Positions 42,891-51,006 of a stretch of 64,000 nucleotides of DNA are shown piece after piece. The notes below the pieces were generated by a model that did no database searches, was not told the origin of the DNA, and saw nothing but the letters and a program-made list of their open reading frames with translations. The stretch is from Achromobacter insolitus (GTDB lineage: Bacteria; Pseudomonadota; Gammaproteobacteria; Burkholderiales; Burkholderiaceae_B), in NCBI RefSeq assembly GCF_002209555.1, contig NZ_NJIF01000002.1, positions 620,001-684,000 on the forward strand. The letters are read 5' to 3'. A program made the position numbers and the translations under genes. Positions within the stretch are counted from its first letter, which is position 1; every line of letters starts with the position of its first letter.

Positions 42891-44395
42891 GTTACGTGCT
42901 GGCGGTGGATCTGGGCGGCACGCGCTTTCGCGCAGCCTTGGTGGATGCGCGTGGGGCCATTGCGCATGCGTGTTTCATCGATAGCCCGGCGGGCGCTCGT
43001 CCGGCGGACCGGCCGGGTTGGGATGAAATTGACGCCGATGCCTGGTGGCGCGGCCTGCAGACCCTGGCCGATCGCCTGGCCATGCAGGCTGGCGCCGGTT
43101 TCGACGCCGTGCAGGCCATTGCCATCTGCGGAGTCACTCGCACGCAGGTATTTATCGACGCGCAGGGCGCCGCCATCCGGCCGGCGATCACGTGGCGGGA
43201 TACGCGCGCGGCGGCTGATGTCGGGGCATGGCTCGGCGCCATGCCGGCGTCCCATTCCGAGGCCGCCCAGGTCAACGCCTTTCATCCCTGGGCGCGCGTC
43301 GCGTGGCTGTTACGCGCCGAGCCGCAGCACGCTGCCCGGGTGCATCTGGTACTGGAACCCAAGGATTACCTGAATTTTCTCCTCACCGGACGCGCCGTCA
43401 GCGACACGGTATCCATGGCGCGCCTGGCTGCGGCAGCGGCGCCAGCCCCGCAGGGGGGCGACCTGCTGACGGCGGTGGGCGCCGATCCCGCCTGGGTGCC
43501 GCCGACGCTCGACCCTCTGGATGTGGCCGGATCCGTGCAAACGGGCTTACCGGGCGCGCTGGCGCGCCTGGCGGGACGCCCGGTAGTGGCCTGCGCCAAT
43601 GACACCTGGGCGGCCGTGGCCGGCCTGGGAGCCCTGCGGCCGGGCTATGCCTACAACATCTCCGGCACCACCGAGGTCTTCGGCGCCGTCGGCGCCGAGC
43701 CGGTGCAGGCCCAAGGCCTGATGACCGTGGACTGGGGCGGCGGCCATCATCAGATCGGCGGACCGGGCCAGAACGGGGCGGACACGGTGGCGTGGCTCCT
43801 GCCCCTGCTGGGTCGCCTGGGCGACGAAGGCATGGCCGGCGTGGGCGAAGCGATGGACGCTTTGCTGGATGCGCCCCGGGATCCGCAGCCGGCGCTGTTC
43901 CTGCCCTATCTGCAGGGTGAAAGAGTGCCGTACTGGGACCCGCATCTGCGCGGCGCCTTCCTGGGCCTGAACCGTCGCCATGGCCCGGGCGATCTGGCCT
44001 GGGCCGTGCTGGAAGGCGTGGCGTTCCTGAACCGGATCGTGCTGGAACGCGCGGAAAGCGCCCTGGGCAACCCCGTGGGAGAAATCCGCTTCGGCGGCGG
44101 CGCCGCATCCAACGCCCAATGGTGCCAGGTCAAGGCGGACATCTGCGAACGACCGGTGGTGGTCGGCCAGGCCGAGCAGCCGGGCGTGCTGGGCGCGGCG
44201 GTGGCGGCGTGGACCGGCCTGGGGCGTTACAGCAGCTTCGCCGCCGCCCAGGGCGCCCTGGTGCGCGTGGCGCAACGCTACGAGCCGCAAGCCGAGCGCG
44301 CCCACGCCTATCGCCGCATGTACAGCCAGTTCCGGGCCGCGGAAGCGGCGCTGGCGCCCGTCTCGCGCGCGCTCGCCGGTATCGATATGGGTTGA
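42887..44395 (+). CDS. FGGY-family carbohydrate kinase
   Basis: A 502-residue sugar or polyol kinase. The N-terminal domain begins YVLAVDLGGTRFRAALVDAR (phosphate 1 loop) and has AIAICGVTRTQVFIDAQG. The C-terminal domain shows YNISGTTEVFGAVGAEP, the substrate-side YLQGERVPYWDPHLRGAFLG and the adenosine loop EIRFGGGAASNAQWCQVKAD. Length matches xylulokinase-like enzymes, but the sugar cannot be assigned. Permease, receptor and ATPase genes of a sugar ABC importer follow, so it phosphorylates the imported compound. Confidence 0.9.
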   Translation: MSYVLAVDLGGTRFRAALVDARGAIAHACFIDSPAGARPADRPGWDEIDADAWWRGLQTLADRLAMQAGAGFDAVQAIAICGVTRTQVFIDAQGAAIRPAITWRDTRAAADVGAWLGAMPASHSEAAQVNAFHPWARVAWLLRAEPQHAARVHLVLEPKDYLNFLLTGRAVSDTVSMARLAAAAAPAPQGGDLLTAVGADPAWVPPTLDPLDVAGSVQTGLPGALARLAGRPVVACANDTWAAVAGLGALRPGYAYNISGTTEVFGAVGAEPVQAQGLMTVDWGGGHHQIGGPGQNGADTVAWLLPLLGRLGDEGMAGVGEAMDALLDAPRDPQPALFLPYLQGERVPYWDPHLRGAFLGLNRRHGPGDLAWAVLEGVAFLNRIVLERAESALGNPVGEIRFGGGAASNAQWCQVKADICERPVVVGQAEQPGVLGAAVAAWTGLGRYSSFAAAQGALVRVAQRYEPQAERAHAYRRMYSQFRAAEAALAPVSRALAGIDMG

Positions 44396-44478
44396 TGCCC
44401 GGGTATAAACTACGACGCCATCAGCAGGGCGCAGCGACGCGCCCACATAACAAACAAAACGCAGCAAGGGTTGAGTCG

Positions 44479-45420
44479 ATGCGCGGCATCCTGGAAAAGT
44501 ACGGCACGGCAATCGCGGGATTGGTCCTGGTGGGCTTCTTCGCATTGGCCGCTCCGAATTTCGCGGCACCCAACAATCTTCTGAATATCGCCAAGGAAAC
44601 CAGTTTCCTGGCCATCATTGCCATCGGTTTCACGCTGGCGCTGGTCACGGCCGAACTGGACCTGTCCGTCGCCGACGTCGCCAGCTTGGCGGCAGTCGTC
44701 ACCGGCGCCCTGGTGCATACCGGACAGCCGGTGTTGCTGGCCATTGGCGCGGGCCTGGGGGTCGGGCTGGTCTGCGGTCTGGTGAACGGCATTGCCGTGA
44801 CGCGGCTGCGCGTGCCTTCATTGATTGCGACGTTGGGCATGGCCGCCATGGCGCGCGGCTTCGCCTTCATGCTGACCGATGGCGTGTCGTATGTGGGCCG
44901 CTGGCCCACCGTGTTCACGGACCTTGCGCGCGGCAAGCCCTTTGGCATTCCGGCCCTGGTGCTGTGGATGCTGGGCACGGTGCTGCTGGCGTTCTTCCTG
45001 GTGAAGTGGACCCGAACCGGCGCCCGCATGACGGCCACCGGCGAGGCCGGAGAGTCCGCCCGGCTGGCCGGCATCAACATCCGCGCCATGAAAAGCATAG
45101 GGCTGGCCCTTTCCGGCCTGTGCGCGGGCCTGGCGGCCGTGCTGCTGACCTCCAGCCTGTCTTCCGCCGCGCCCAACATGGCCGGCGACTACTTCCTGTA
45201 CGCGATCGCGGCGGTTCTGCTGGGCATGACCATGTTCAACCCCGGCCACGCCAATATTCCGGGCACGCTGGTGGCCGCGCTGATCCTCAAGGTGCTGGGC
45301 AACGGCCTGGTCCTCATGGGCGCGCCTTATTACGTGCAGGACATCGTCCTGGGCTTCATCATCATCGCATCCGTCGCGGTGTCATCGGCCGTGCTGAAGA
45401 AAGCGGCCTTCAAATTCTGA
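44479..45420 (+). CDS. Sugar ABC transporter permease (RbsC-like)
   Basis: A 313-residue inner-membrane permease of the CUT2 family with eight to ten hydrophobic segments. Signatures include IAIGFTLALVTAELDLSVAD near the N-terminus (the family's GGIDLS region) and ATGEAGESARLAGINIRAMK in the cytoplasmic loop. The ATG at 44479 has AAGGG upstream; a further ATG at 44395 is possible. It lies 83 bases after the kinase and 19 before the receptor gene. Confidence 0.92.
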   Translation: MRGILEKYGTAIAGLVLVGFFALAAPNFAAPNNLLNIAKETSFLAIIAIGFTLALVTAELDLSVADVASLAAVVTGALVHTGQPVLLAIGAGLGVGLVCGLVNGIAVTRLRVPSLIATLGMAAMARGFAFMLTDGVSYVGRWPTVFTDLARGKPFGIPALVLWMLGTVLLAFFLVKWTRTGARMTATGEAGESARLAGINIRAMKSIGLALSGLCAGLAAVLLTSSLSSAAPNMAGDYFLYAIAAVLLGMTMFNPGHANIPGTLVAALILKVLGNGLVLMGAPYYVQDIVLGFIIIASVAVSSAVLKKAAFKF

Positions 45421-45439
45421 TCGGAAGGGGAAGAGAACC

Positions 45440-46402
45440 ATGCGTAAATCCTTGATGCGCAATTTGCTGTTGGCCGCGTTTTCCGTCCAGGCCCTGGCCA
45501 TGGGCGCGGCCGCGCACGCTTTCGACGTGGGCGTTGTCGCGTTCCAGATGTCTTCGGAAACCCATGCCCGGGTCGCCAACGCCGCTGCCGAAGCCGCCCG
45601 CGCCAAGGGCTGGACGGTCACCCAGTTGAACGCGGAAGGGTCCTTGCCCAAGCTGGCCGAACAGCTCGACACCCTGGTCAACAAGAAGGTTGACGCCATC
45701 GTCATCGCCATGGGCAAGCCCGTCGAAACCGACGCGCAGTTGCAGGCCGCCAAGGAGAAAGGCATTGCTGTCGTGGGCGTGATGTCCGGCGCCAGCCCCC
45801 ATATGCTCTTCGACGTCGAGGTCAACGAATACGCCACGGGCGCCCAGTCCGTGCTCTACCTGCTGGGCAAGATGGGCTATCAGGGCAACATCCTGTCCGC
45901 CCGCTTCGATGGCAACTCCGGCACCCGCATCCGCGGCAAGATGCTGGATGCCGTCTTGACCGAGAACACCGCGGTCAAAGACCTGGCCAAGTTCAGCATG
46001 GCCCGTACCCAAAGCTGGCGCGACGACGTGCGCAACGGCATGCAGGCCCTGTTGCTGCGCCACCAGGGCCAGTTCAAGGGCATCTGGGCCTCGTTCGATG
46101 GCCAGGCCTACGTCATCGACGACCTGCTGCAGGCGCAGGGCATGAAAAAGGGCGACGTCACGCTCGTGTCCGTCGACGGCAGCCCCGAAACCTATCGCCG
46201 CATCGCCGACCCCAACAGCCTTGTCAGCGCCACGATGATGATTCCCTTCGAGCAGATGGGCGCCAAGGCTGTCGATTCCATCGACCGTATCGTCGTCAAG
46301 AAAGAACCCAAGGAAACCGTTGTTGCCGGTCCCTACCTGTTCATGGACTCGGTCCTGGTCGACGCCAGCAACGTCCAGAAATTCCTGCAACCCGCCAAGT
46401 AA
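45440..46402 (+). CDS. Sugar ABC transporter substrate-binding protein (Peripla_BP_4)
   Basis: A 320-residue periplasmic receptor. The signal peptide MRKSLMRNLLLAAFSVQALA ends near AAAHA, and the mature protein starts FDVGVVAFQMSSETHARVA with the RbsB-like fold (QLDTLVNKKVDAIVIAMGKP, VTLVSVDGSPETYRRIAD). A GAAGGGGAAGAG ribosome site is strong, consistent with high receptor expression. The ligand is unknown: a pentose, polyol or related compound given the kinase. Confidence 0.92.
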   Translation: MRKSLMRNLLLAAFSVQALAMGAAAHAFDVGVVAFQMSSETHARVANAAAEAARAKGWTVTQLNAEGSLPKLAEQLDTLVNKKVDAIVIAMGKPVETDAQLQAAKEKGIAVVGVMSGASPHMLFDVEVNEYATGAQSVLYLLGKMGYQGNILSARFDGNSGTRIRGKMLDAVLTENTAVKDLAKFSMARTQSWRDDVRNGMQALLLRHQGQFKGIWASFDGQAYVIDDLLQAQGMKKGDVTLVSVDGSPETYRRIADPNSLVSATMMIPFEQMGAKAVDSIDRIVVKKEPKETVVAGPYLFMDSVLVDASNVQKFLQPAK

Positions 46403-46414
46403 GAGCCAGCAGCC

Positions 46415-47155
46415 ATGACCGCCGCGTTGTCGCTACGCCAGATCAAGAAATCCTATGGCGCCGTCGAAGCCCTGAAGGGCGTGGACCTGGATGTGCCCCA
46501 GGGCAAGGTCATGGCCATTTGCGGCGATAACGGCGCGGGCAAGTCCACGCTCATCCGCATCATCTCCGGCGCTCAGGAGCCTAGCGCCGGGGCGCTGAGC
46601 CTGAACGGCAAGCCGGTGGTGTTCGGTTCACCCCACGACGCGCTGGTGCAGGGCATCGCCACCATTTACCAGGACCTGGCGCTGGCGCCGCGCCTATCCA
46701 TCTGGGAAAACATCTTCATGGGCGCGGAACTGGTGCGCCGCGTGGGCCCTTTCAGCGTCCTGGACAAGCGCCGCATGACCCAGGACGCGCGCGGCTACCT
46801 GCAGCGCCTGTCCGTGCCCATCGAGGACATGGACCGGCCCGTGGAGCGCATGTCCGGCGGCCAGCGCCAGGCCGTCGCCATCGCCCGTGCCCTGCGCTGG
46901 GATGCCCGCGTGGTCATCATGGACGAGCCTACCGCCGCGTTGGGCGTCAAGGAGACCGCGCTGGTGTTGAACCTGGTGCGCAAGCTGCGGGAGGAGGGCC
47001 GCACCGTGATCCTCATCAGCCACAACATGGCGGACGTGGTTGCGCTGGCGGACCGGGTGGCCATTCTGAAGAGCGGCGCCAAGGTCATCGAGCGCGACGT
47101 GGCCGGACTGGACGCGGACGCGCTGGCGCATATGGTGATGACGGGCAAGGCGTAA
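46415..47155 (+). CDS. Sugar ABC transporter ATP-binding protein, single-domain
   Basis: A 246-residue ATPase: Walker A GDNGAGKST (residues 37-45), Q-loop in IATIYQDLALAPRLSIWENI, signature MSGGQRQAVAIARAL, Walker B VVIMDEPTAALG and switch His in ILISHNMADV. CUT2 sugar importers usually have a fused two-domain ATPase of about 500 residues. This one has a single nucleotide-binding domain, as in FrcA-type systems, and would work as a homodimer. It is the last gene before a strong terminator. Confidence 0.93.
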   Translation: MTAALSLRQIKKSYGAVEALKGVDLDVPQGKVMAICGDNGAGKSTLIRIISGAQEPSAGALSLNGKPVVFGSPHDALVQGIATIYQDLALAPRLSIWENIFMGAELVRRVGPFSVLDKRRMTQDARGYLQRLSVPIEDMDRPVERMSGGQRQAVAIARALRWDARVVIMDEPTAALGVKETALVLNLVRKLREEGRTVILISHNMADVVALADRVAILKSGAKVIERDVAGLDADALAHMVMTGKA

Positions 47156-47186
47156 CGCTGTGTCCCGCCGAGCCGCGCGGGAATAG

Positions 47187-47229
47187 GCAAAAGGCCGTCG
47201 CCCGGGGTGTCCCGGCGGCGGCCTTTTGC
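47187..47229. terminator. Strong bidirectional terminator between convergent operons
   Basis: GCAAAAGGCCG (47187-47197) pairs perfectly with CGGCCTTTTGC (47219-47229). The stem tip is extended by GC-rich pairing (CCCGG and CCGGC). The U tract is inside the 3' arm on either strand, giving termination in both directions. It lies between the sugar ABC ATPase gene and the convergent monooxygenase gene. Confidence 0.8.
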
Positions 47230-47244
47230 ACGAGGCAGCGGGTG

Positions 47245-48456
47245 TCAGACCGGCGCTTCGTCCGCGTTGTAGCTGAACAGCCATTCATAGCGTTCACGCA
47301 CGCGCGCTTCATTCCATTCGCGGTCCACGTAGTCAGCGGCGCCTTGCGCGTGTTCCAGCGCGGGATTGTGGAAGCGCCTGGCGTTTTCCGCCGATCCGCG
47401 CACGACGCGCGAAGCGCGTTCCACGCGTGCGGCTTCGTAGCGCTTGAAGGCCAGTGGAATATCGTCCGGATGCGCCGCCAGCGCACGCGCCAGCACGTAG
47501 CCGTCCTCGATCGCCATCGCCGCGCCCGACGCCAGCATGGGCAGGGTGGGGTGGCAGGCGTCGCCAAGCAGTGTCACGCGGCCCTGCGACCAGATCGGCA
47601 GCGGCTCGCGCAACATCAGCGCCCATTTATAAGGTTCGTCCAGGGCATGTATCAGCGTCTGTACGTCTTCGTGCCAGCCTGCGAAATCCCGCGCGCATTC
47701 TTCCACGCTGCCACGTTCGGTCCAGGACTCGACCTGCCAGTCGTCGCGTTCCAGAATGCCCACGAAGTTCACGAGCTTCCCGCGCCGCAGGGGATAGTGG
47801 ATCACGTGCGCGCCGGGCCCCACCCAGTTGCAGGCGTAGGGCTCGCGCAGGTGCGCGGGCAGCTTTTCGGCCGGGATCACGCCGCGCCAGGCGACGGTTC
47901 CTGAAAACGCCGCCGCATCCGCGCCGAACAACGCGGCGCGTACGCGTGAGTGCACGCCGTCGGCGCCGATGAGCGCGGTGCCCTCGATGCGCTCGCCGGA
48001 TTCCAGAACTGCGGCGACGCCCTTGTCATCCTGCGTGAACTGCGTCACTTTCGCACCGAGCGCGATGGCTTCCGGATCATTGGCCTGCACGGCCTGCGCC
48101 AAAATCTGGTGCAGGTCGGCGCGATAAATCGTCAGGTAGGGATAGCCGTAACGGCTTACGGACTCCGCGCCCAGGTCGAAGAGCGGCCAGGTCCTGCCGC
48201 TGGACCACAGCCGGATGCGCTTGCCGGCGGTGGGACGCGCCACGTCCATCAACGCCTCTTCCAGGCCTAGCTGAAAGAGCACGCGATTGGCGTTGGCGCT
48301 GAGCTGGATGCCGGCGCCAACTTCGCGCAGCTCCGGCGCCTGCTCCAGCACGCGTACACGCAGGCCGCGCCGTTGCAAGGCCAGCGCGGCGGTCAGCCCG
48401 CCCAGGCCGGCGCCCGCGATGAGGTATAGAGAGGAGGACGTCGAGTGATGGGACAT
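47245..48456 (-). CDS. FAD-dependent monooxygenase, salicylate hydroxylase-like
   Basis: A 403-residue class A flavoprotein hydroxylase: GAGLGG at residues 15-20, EVGAGIQLSANANRVLFQLG, the DG motif IGADGVHSRVR, and the GD motif [20 protein letters not shown]. The family includes salicylate 1-hydroxylase and 3-hydroxybenzoate 6-hydroxylase. No ring-cleavage gene is adjacent, so the substrate is open. The ATG at 48454-48456 is chosen because the nucleotide-binding fold starts right after it; the frame is open 46 codons upstream into the receptor gene. It follows a Bug receptor gene by 19 bases. Confidence 0.87.
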   Translation of the reverse strand: MSHHSTSSSLYLIAGAGLGGLTAALALQRRGLRVRVLEQAPELREVGAGIQLSANANRVLFQLGLEEALMDVARPTAGKRIRLWSSGRTWPLFDLGAESVSRYGYPYLTIYRADLHQILAQAVQANDPEAIALGAKVTQFTQDDKGVAAVLESGERIEGTALIGADGVHSRVRAALFGADAAAFSGTVAWRGVIPAEKLPAHLREPYACNWVGPGAHVIHYPLRRGKLVNFVGILERDDWQVESWTERGSVEECARDFAGWHEDVQTLIHALDEPYKWALMLREPLPIWSQGRVTLLGDACHPTLPMLASGAAMAIEDGYVLARALAAHPDDIPLAFKRYEAARVERASRVVRGSAENARRFHNPALEHAQGAADYVDREWNEARVRERYEWLFSYNADEAPV

Positions 48457-48475
48457 AGTGCTGCGTCGGGAAGAA

Positions 48476-49450
48476 TTAGTCCGGCTTGATGCCAGCTTGT
48501 TTGACGACCTGGGTCCATTTGGCCAGATCGGTCCGGATGGATTGTGCGAATTGCTCTGGGGTGTCGCCAACGGGTTCCAGGCCCAGATCTGCAAGTTGGC
48601 GCTTGACCTCGGGGTCGCGCGCAGCCGCGGCCAGCGCCTTGGTCAGGCGCTCGATAACCGGCTGCGGTGTATGTGCGGGGGCCATCAGGCCGAACCAGGA
48701 ATACGCTTCGAAGGGCTTGCCCAGCACTTCCGCCACCGTGGGCACGTCTGGAAGTCGCGGGTAGCGCTGCGCGCCGGTGACGGCATAGGCACGCAGCTTG
48801 TTCGCCGTGATCTGCGGATACAGCAGCGTCACCGTGTCGAACAACAGATCCACCTGGCCGCCCAGCACGTCGCTCAGGGCCGGCGCGCCGCCGCGATAGG
48901 GAATGTGCAGGATCTCCACGCCAGCGCTGCGATCGAACAGCTCGGCGGTCAGATGACCAACCGAGCCGGTGCCCGCGGACGCCACCGTCAACGATTGGCG
49001 CCGCGCCAGGTCCAGCAGCGACTTGAGATCGGTGCTGGGCAGGGCGGGGCGGCTCACCAGGATGAGCGGACCGCGTACCGCCATGCCGATGGGCGTGAAC
49101 GAGCTGACGGGGTCGTAGTCCAGCTTGGGGTACAGCGCCGGCGCAACCACCATGCTGCTGGTGCCACCCCACAGCAGCGTATAGCCATCGGGCTGTTCGC
49201 GTGTCACCGACGTGGTGCCAACAGAGCCGCCCGCGCCCGCCCGGTTCTCCACGATGACGGGTTGGCCCAACTGCTCGGACATCGTCTTGCCGAACAGGCG
49301 CGCGCTCGTGTCAGTCGGGCCGCCAGGCGGAAATGGCACCACCAGTTTGATGGGCTTGTCGGGAAAGCCTGCCTGAGCTGCAAAGGCGGGAGCGACCGCC
49401 GCGCACGCAAGACTGAAGGCGGCGGCAAACCGCAGGGAATAACGGAACAT
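48476..49450 (-). CDS. Tripartite tricarboxylate transporter-type periplasmic receptor (Bug family)
   Basis: A 324-residue orphan Bug receptor with signal peptide ending VAPAFAAQ and the family motifs FPDKPIKLVVPFPPGGPTDT, VIVENRAGAGGSVG and PDGYTLLWG. No TctAB genes are adjacent. It is co-transcribed with a flavoprotein hydroxylase, so the receptor probably captures that enzyme's aromatic-acid substrate. A divergent LysR gene lies 156 bases away. Confidence 0.93.
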   Translation of the reverse strand: MFRYSLRFAAAFSLACAAVAPAFAAQAGFPDKPIKLVVPFPPGGPTDTSARLFGKTMSEQLGQPVIVENRAGAGGSVGTTSVTREQPDGYTLLWGGTSSMVVAPALYPKLDYDPVSSFTPIGMAVRGPLILVSRPALPSTDLKSLLDLARRQSLTVASAGTGSVGHLTAELFDRSAGVEILHIPYRGGAPALSDVLGGQVDLLFDTVTLLYPQITANKLRAYAVTGAQRYPRLPDVPTVAEVLGKPFEAYSWFGLMAPAHTPQPVIERLTKALAAAARDPEVKRQLADLGLEPVGDTPEQFAQSIRTDLAKWTQVVKQAGIKPD

Positions 49451-49559
49451 GCTTGTCTCCTGTAGGGCAAGTGCGCTTGTTGTTGTGAGCCATTTCGCTT
49501 GGATGGCGGCGCATTCCGCAATTGCAACGCAAACGGATAAACAAGTAAAACTACGATAA

Positions 49560-49575
49560 TTTGTTCATTAACAAA
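49560..49575. promoter_or_regulatory. Inverted repeat, candidate LysR operator
   Basis: TTTGTT-CATT-AACAAA has perfect six-base arms. It lies 31 bases before the LysR start and about 110 before the receptor start, in an AT-rich part of the divergent gap. The geometry suits a LysR regulatory half-site pair. Confidence 0.5.
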
Positions 49576-49606
49576 GACTGGTTATGAATTTTCTGCTAGG
49601 TCACGC

Positions 49607-50512
49607 ATGAACTGTTCGCTACGCCAATTGCGCGGCTTCCTCGCTGTCGCCGAGCACGCCAGCTTCACCAAAGCCGCCGCCCAGTTGCATCTGACGCAGG
49701 CTGGGCTGAGCGCCATGGTGCGGGAGTTCGAGCAAAACATCGGCAGCCGCCTGTTCGAACGCAGCACCCGGGCCGTGCTACTGACGGAAGCGGGCCGCAC
49801 CTTGCTGCCCGTGGCCCAGCGCATGGTCGACGAATTGGGCGGCGCCCTGCGCCAACTGGCCGCCGCCAGCACGCCGCAGGCGCGCGTGCTTCGTGTAGGT
49901 GTCACGCCGCTCATCGCCAGCAGCATCCTGCCGCAAGTATTGCGCGCATGCTCCGTAGCGCAGCCGGACTGGCGTGTCGAGGTGGCGGACATGGACCGCA
50001 GCCTGATCCAGCAAGGCGTGGAGGATGGTTCGCTGGACGCGGGCTTCGGCGCCTTCTTCCAGAAGGCCGCCGGCCTGCGCCGGCGCAGCTTGTTCCCAGC
50101 CGAACTCGTGTTGGCACAATCGGCGGAACATGCCGCCAAGAGCCGTCGCGCTCCGTTGTCATGGCAGCGCCTGGATCCCGGCAGCCTTATCGTTCTGCCG
50201 GCCAGCAACCCTATCCAGCAACTGATAGACCGGCACGTCCCGCGTCTGCCAGACAGCGCGGCAAGCCCGCCCCGCCGCGTCTACAGCCACCTGGAGACCA
50301 TACTGGCCATGGTCGAGGCCGGCCTGGGCCAGGCGGTCGTCCCCTCGTTCGCGGCGCTGACCGGAGCGCGCTGGCGTGTGCACCTCAGGGCGCTGGCCCC
50401 CCGCGTGGCCCTGGACTATGCCATCGTCACCCGCAGCGGCCGCCGCGACAGCGCCGGACTTACCGCCTTCGTGGATAGCCTGCGGATCGCAGCGCAGGCC
50501 GACGGGTCATGA
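49607..50512 (+). CDS. LysR-family transcriptional regulator of receptor/monooxygenase module
   Basis: A 301-residue LysR regulator: MNCSLRQLRGFLAVAEHASF, HTH within TKAAAQLHLTQAGLSAMVRE, and an effector domain starting RVLRVGVTPLIASSILPQVL. It diverges from the Bug receptor/monooxygenase pair and is its likely activator. A perfect inverted repeat lies upstream. It ends just before a strong terminator shared with the parvulin gene. Confidence 0.9.
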   Translation: MNCSLRQLRGFLAVAEHASFTKAAAQLHLTQAGLSAMVREFEQNIGSRLFERSTRAVLLTEAGRTLLPVAQRMVDELGGALRQLAAASTPQARVLRVGVTPLIASSILPQVLRACSVAQPDWRVEVADMDRSLIQQGVEDGSLDAGFGAFFQKAAGLRRRSLFPAELVLAQSAEHAAKSRRAPLSWQRLDPGSLIVLPASNPIQQLIDRHVPRLPDSAASPPRRVYSHLETILAMVEAGLGQAVVPSFAALTGARWRVHLRALAPRVALDYAIVTRSGRRDSAGLTAFVDSLRIAAQADGS

Positions 50513-50514
50513 AA

Positions 50515-50546
50515 AAGGCCGCCGCCAGTTTCCTGGCGGCGGCCTT
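50515..50546. terminator. Strong terminator between LysR and parvulin genes
   Basis: AAGGCCGCCGCCAG-TTTC-CTGGCGGCGGCCTT is a perfect 14-base stem with a four-base loop. On the minus strand the stem runs into TTTTT (the complement of A50512-50516), so it terminates the parvulin gene best. It can also stop the LysR transcript. Confidence 0.85.
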
Positions 50547-50565
50547 CGGATATACAGCGGCGGAC

Positions 50566-50847
50566 TTAGTCCTTGCGGCTGGTCACTTCAACCAGGTGGT
50601 AGCCGAACTGCGTCTTCACCGGACCCTGAACCTCGCCGACCGGGGCGCTGAACACCACGGTGTCGAATTCCTTGACCATCTGGCCCGGGCCAAACGTACC
50701 CAGATTGCCGCCGTCGCGCGAGGACGGGCAGCTGGAGTTTTCCTTGGCCAGCTGAGCGAAGTCGGCGCCGTTCTCGATGGCGGTCTTCAGTTCGTTAGCC
50801 TTGGCTTCGGTCGAGACGAGGATGTGGCGGGCGGAGGCTTGTGCCAT
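50566..50847 (-). CDS. ppiC: Parvulin-type peptidyl-prolyl cis-trans isomerase (PpiC-like)
   Basis: A 93-residue minimal parvulin: ARHILVSTEAKANELKTAI, FAQLAKENSSCPSSRDGGNL and the C-terminal GPVKTQFGYHLVEVTSRKD are the classic parvulin blocks, including the active-site Cys in SSCPS and both His residues. There is no signal peptide, so it acts in the cytoplasm. The ATG at 50845-50847 follows AAGGAG; a longer frame upstream is rejected. It stands as a monocistron ended by a strong hairpin. Confidence 0.93.
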   Translation of the reverse strand: MAQASARHILVSTEAKANELKTAIENGADFAQLAKENSSCPSSRDGGNLGTFGPGQMVKEFDTVVFSAPVGEVQGPVKTQFGYHLVEVTSRKD

Positions 50848-50977
50848 TTGGGGCTCCTTGCGGACTTGAATTGGGGAGGGGGAGAGTAACGCATTCAGCG
50901 GACGGGCGCTGGAGTGGCTAGGGTAACTCGCAGATTGTGAACCGCTGACGACTGTTGTGTATCCCTTCAATACAAGC

Positions 50978-51000
50978 GCCCGGGCGTTCGTGCGCCGGGC
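50978..51000. terminator. GC-rich inverted repeat after the MlrC-type gene
   Basis: GCCCGG (50978-50983) pairs with CCGGGC (50995-51000) across an 11-base loop, seven bases past the stop of the minus-strand M81 peptidase gene. It lacks a U run, so any terminator role is tentative. The rest of this 159-base gap would hold the parvulin promoter. Confidence 0.35.
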
Positions 51001-51006
51001 ATTCTG

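Noticed and set aside
42887..47155. Naming the sugar as xylose or ribose from the FGGY kinase and RbsC-like permease
   Set aside because: Both families are broad, and no isomerase or other diagnostic gene is present, so the sugar cannot be named.
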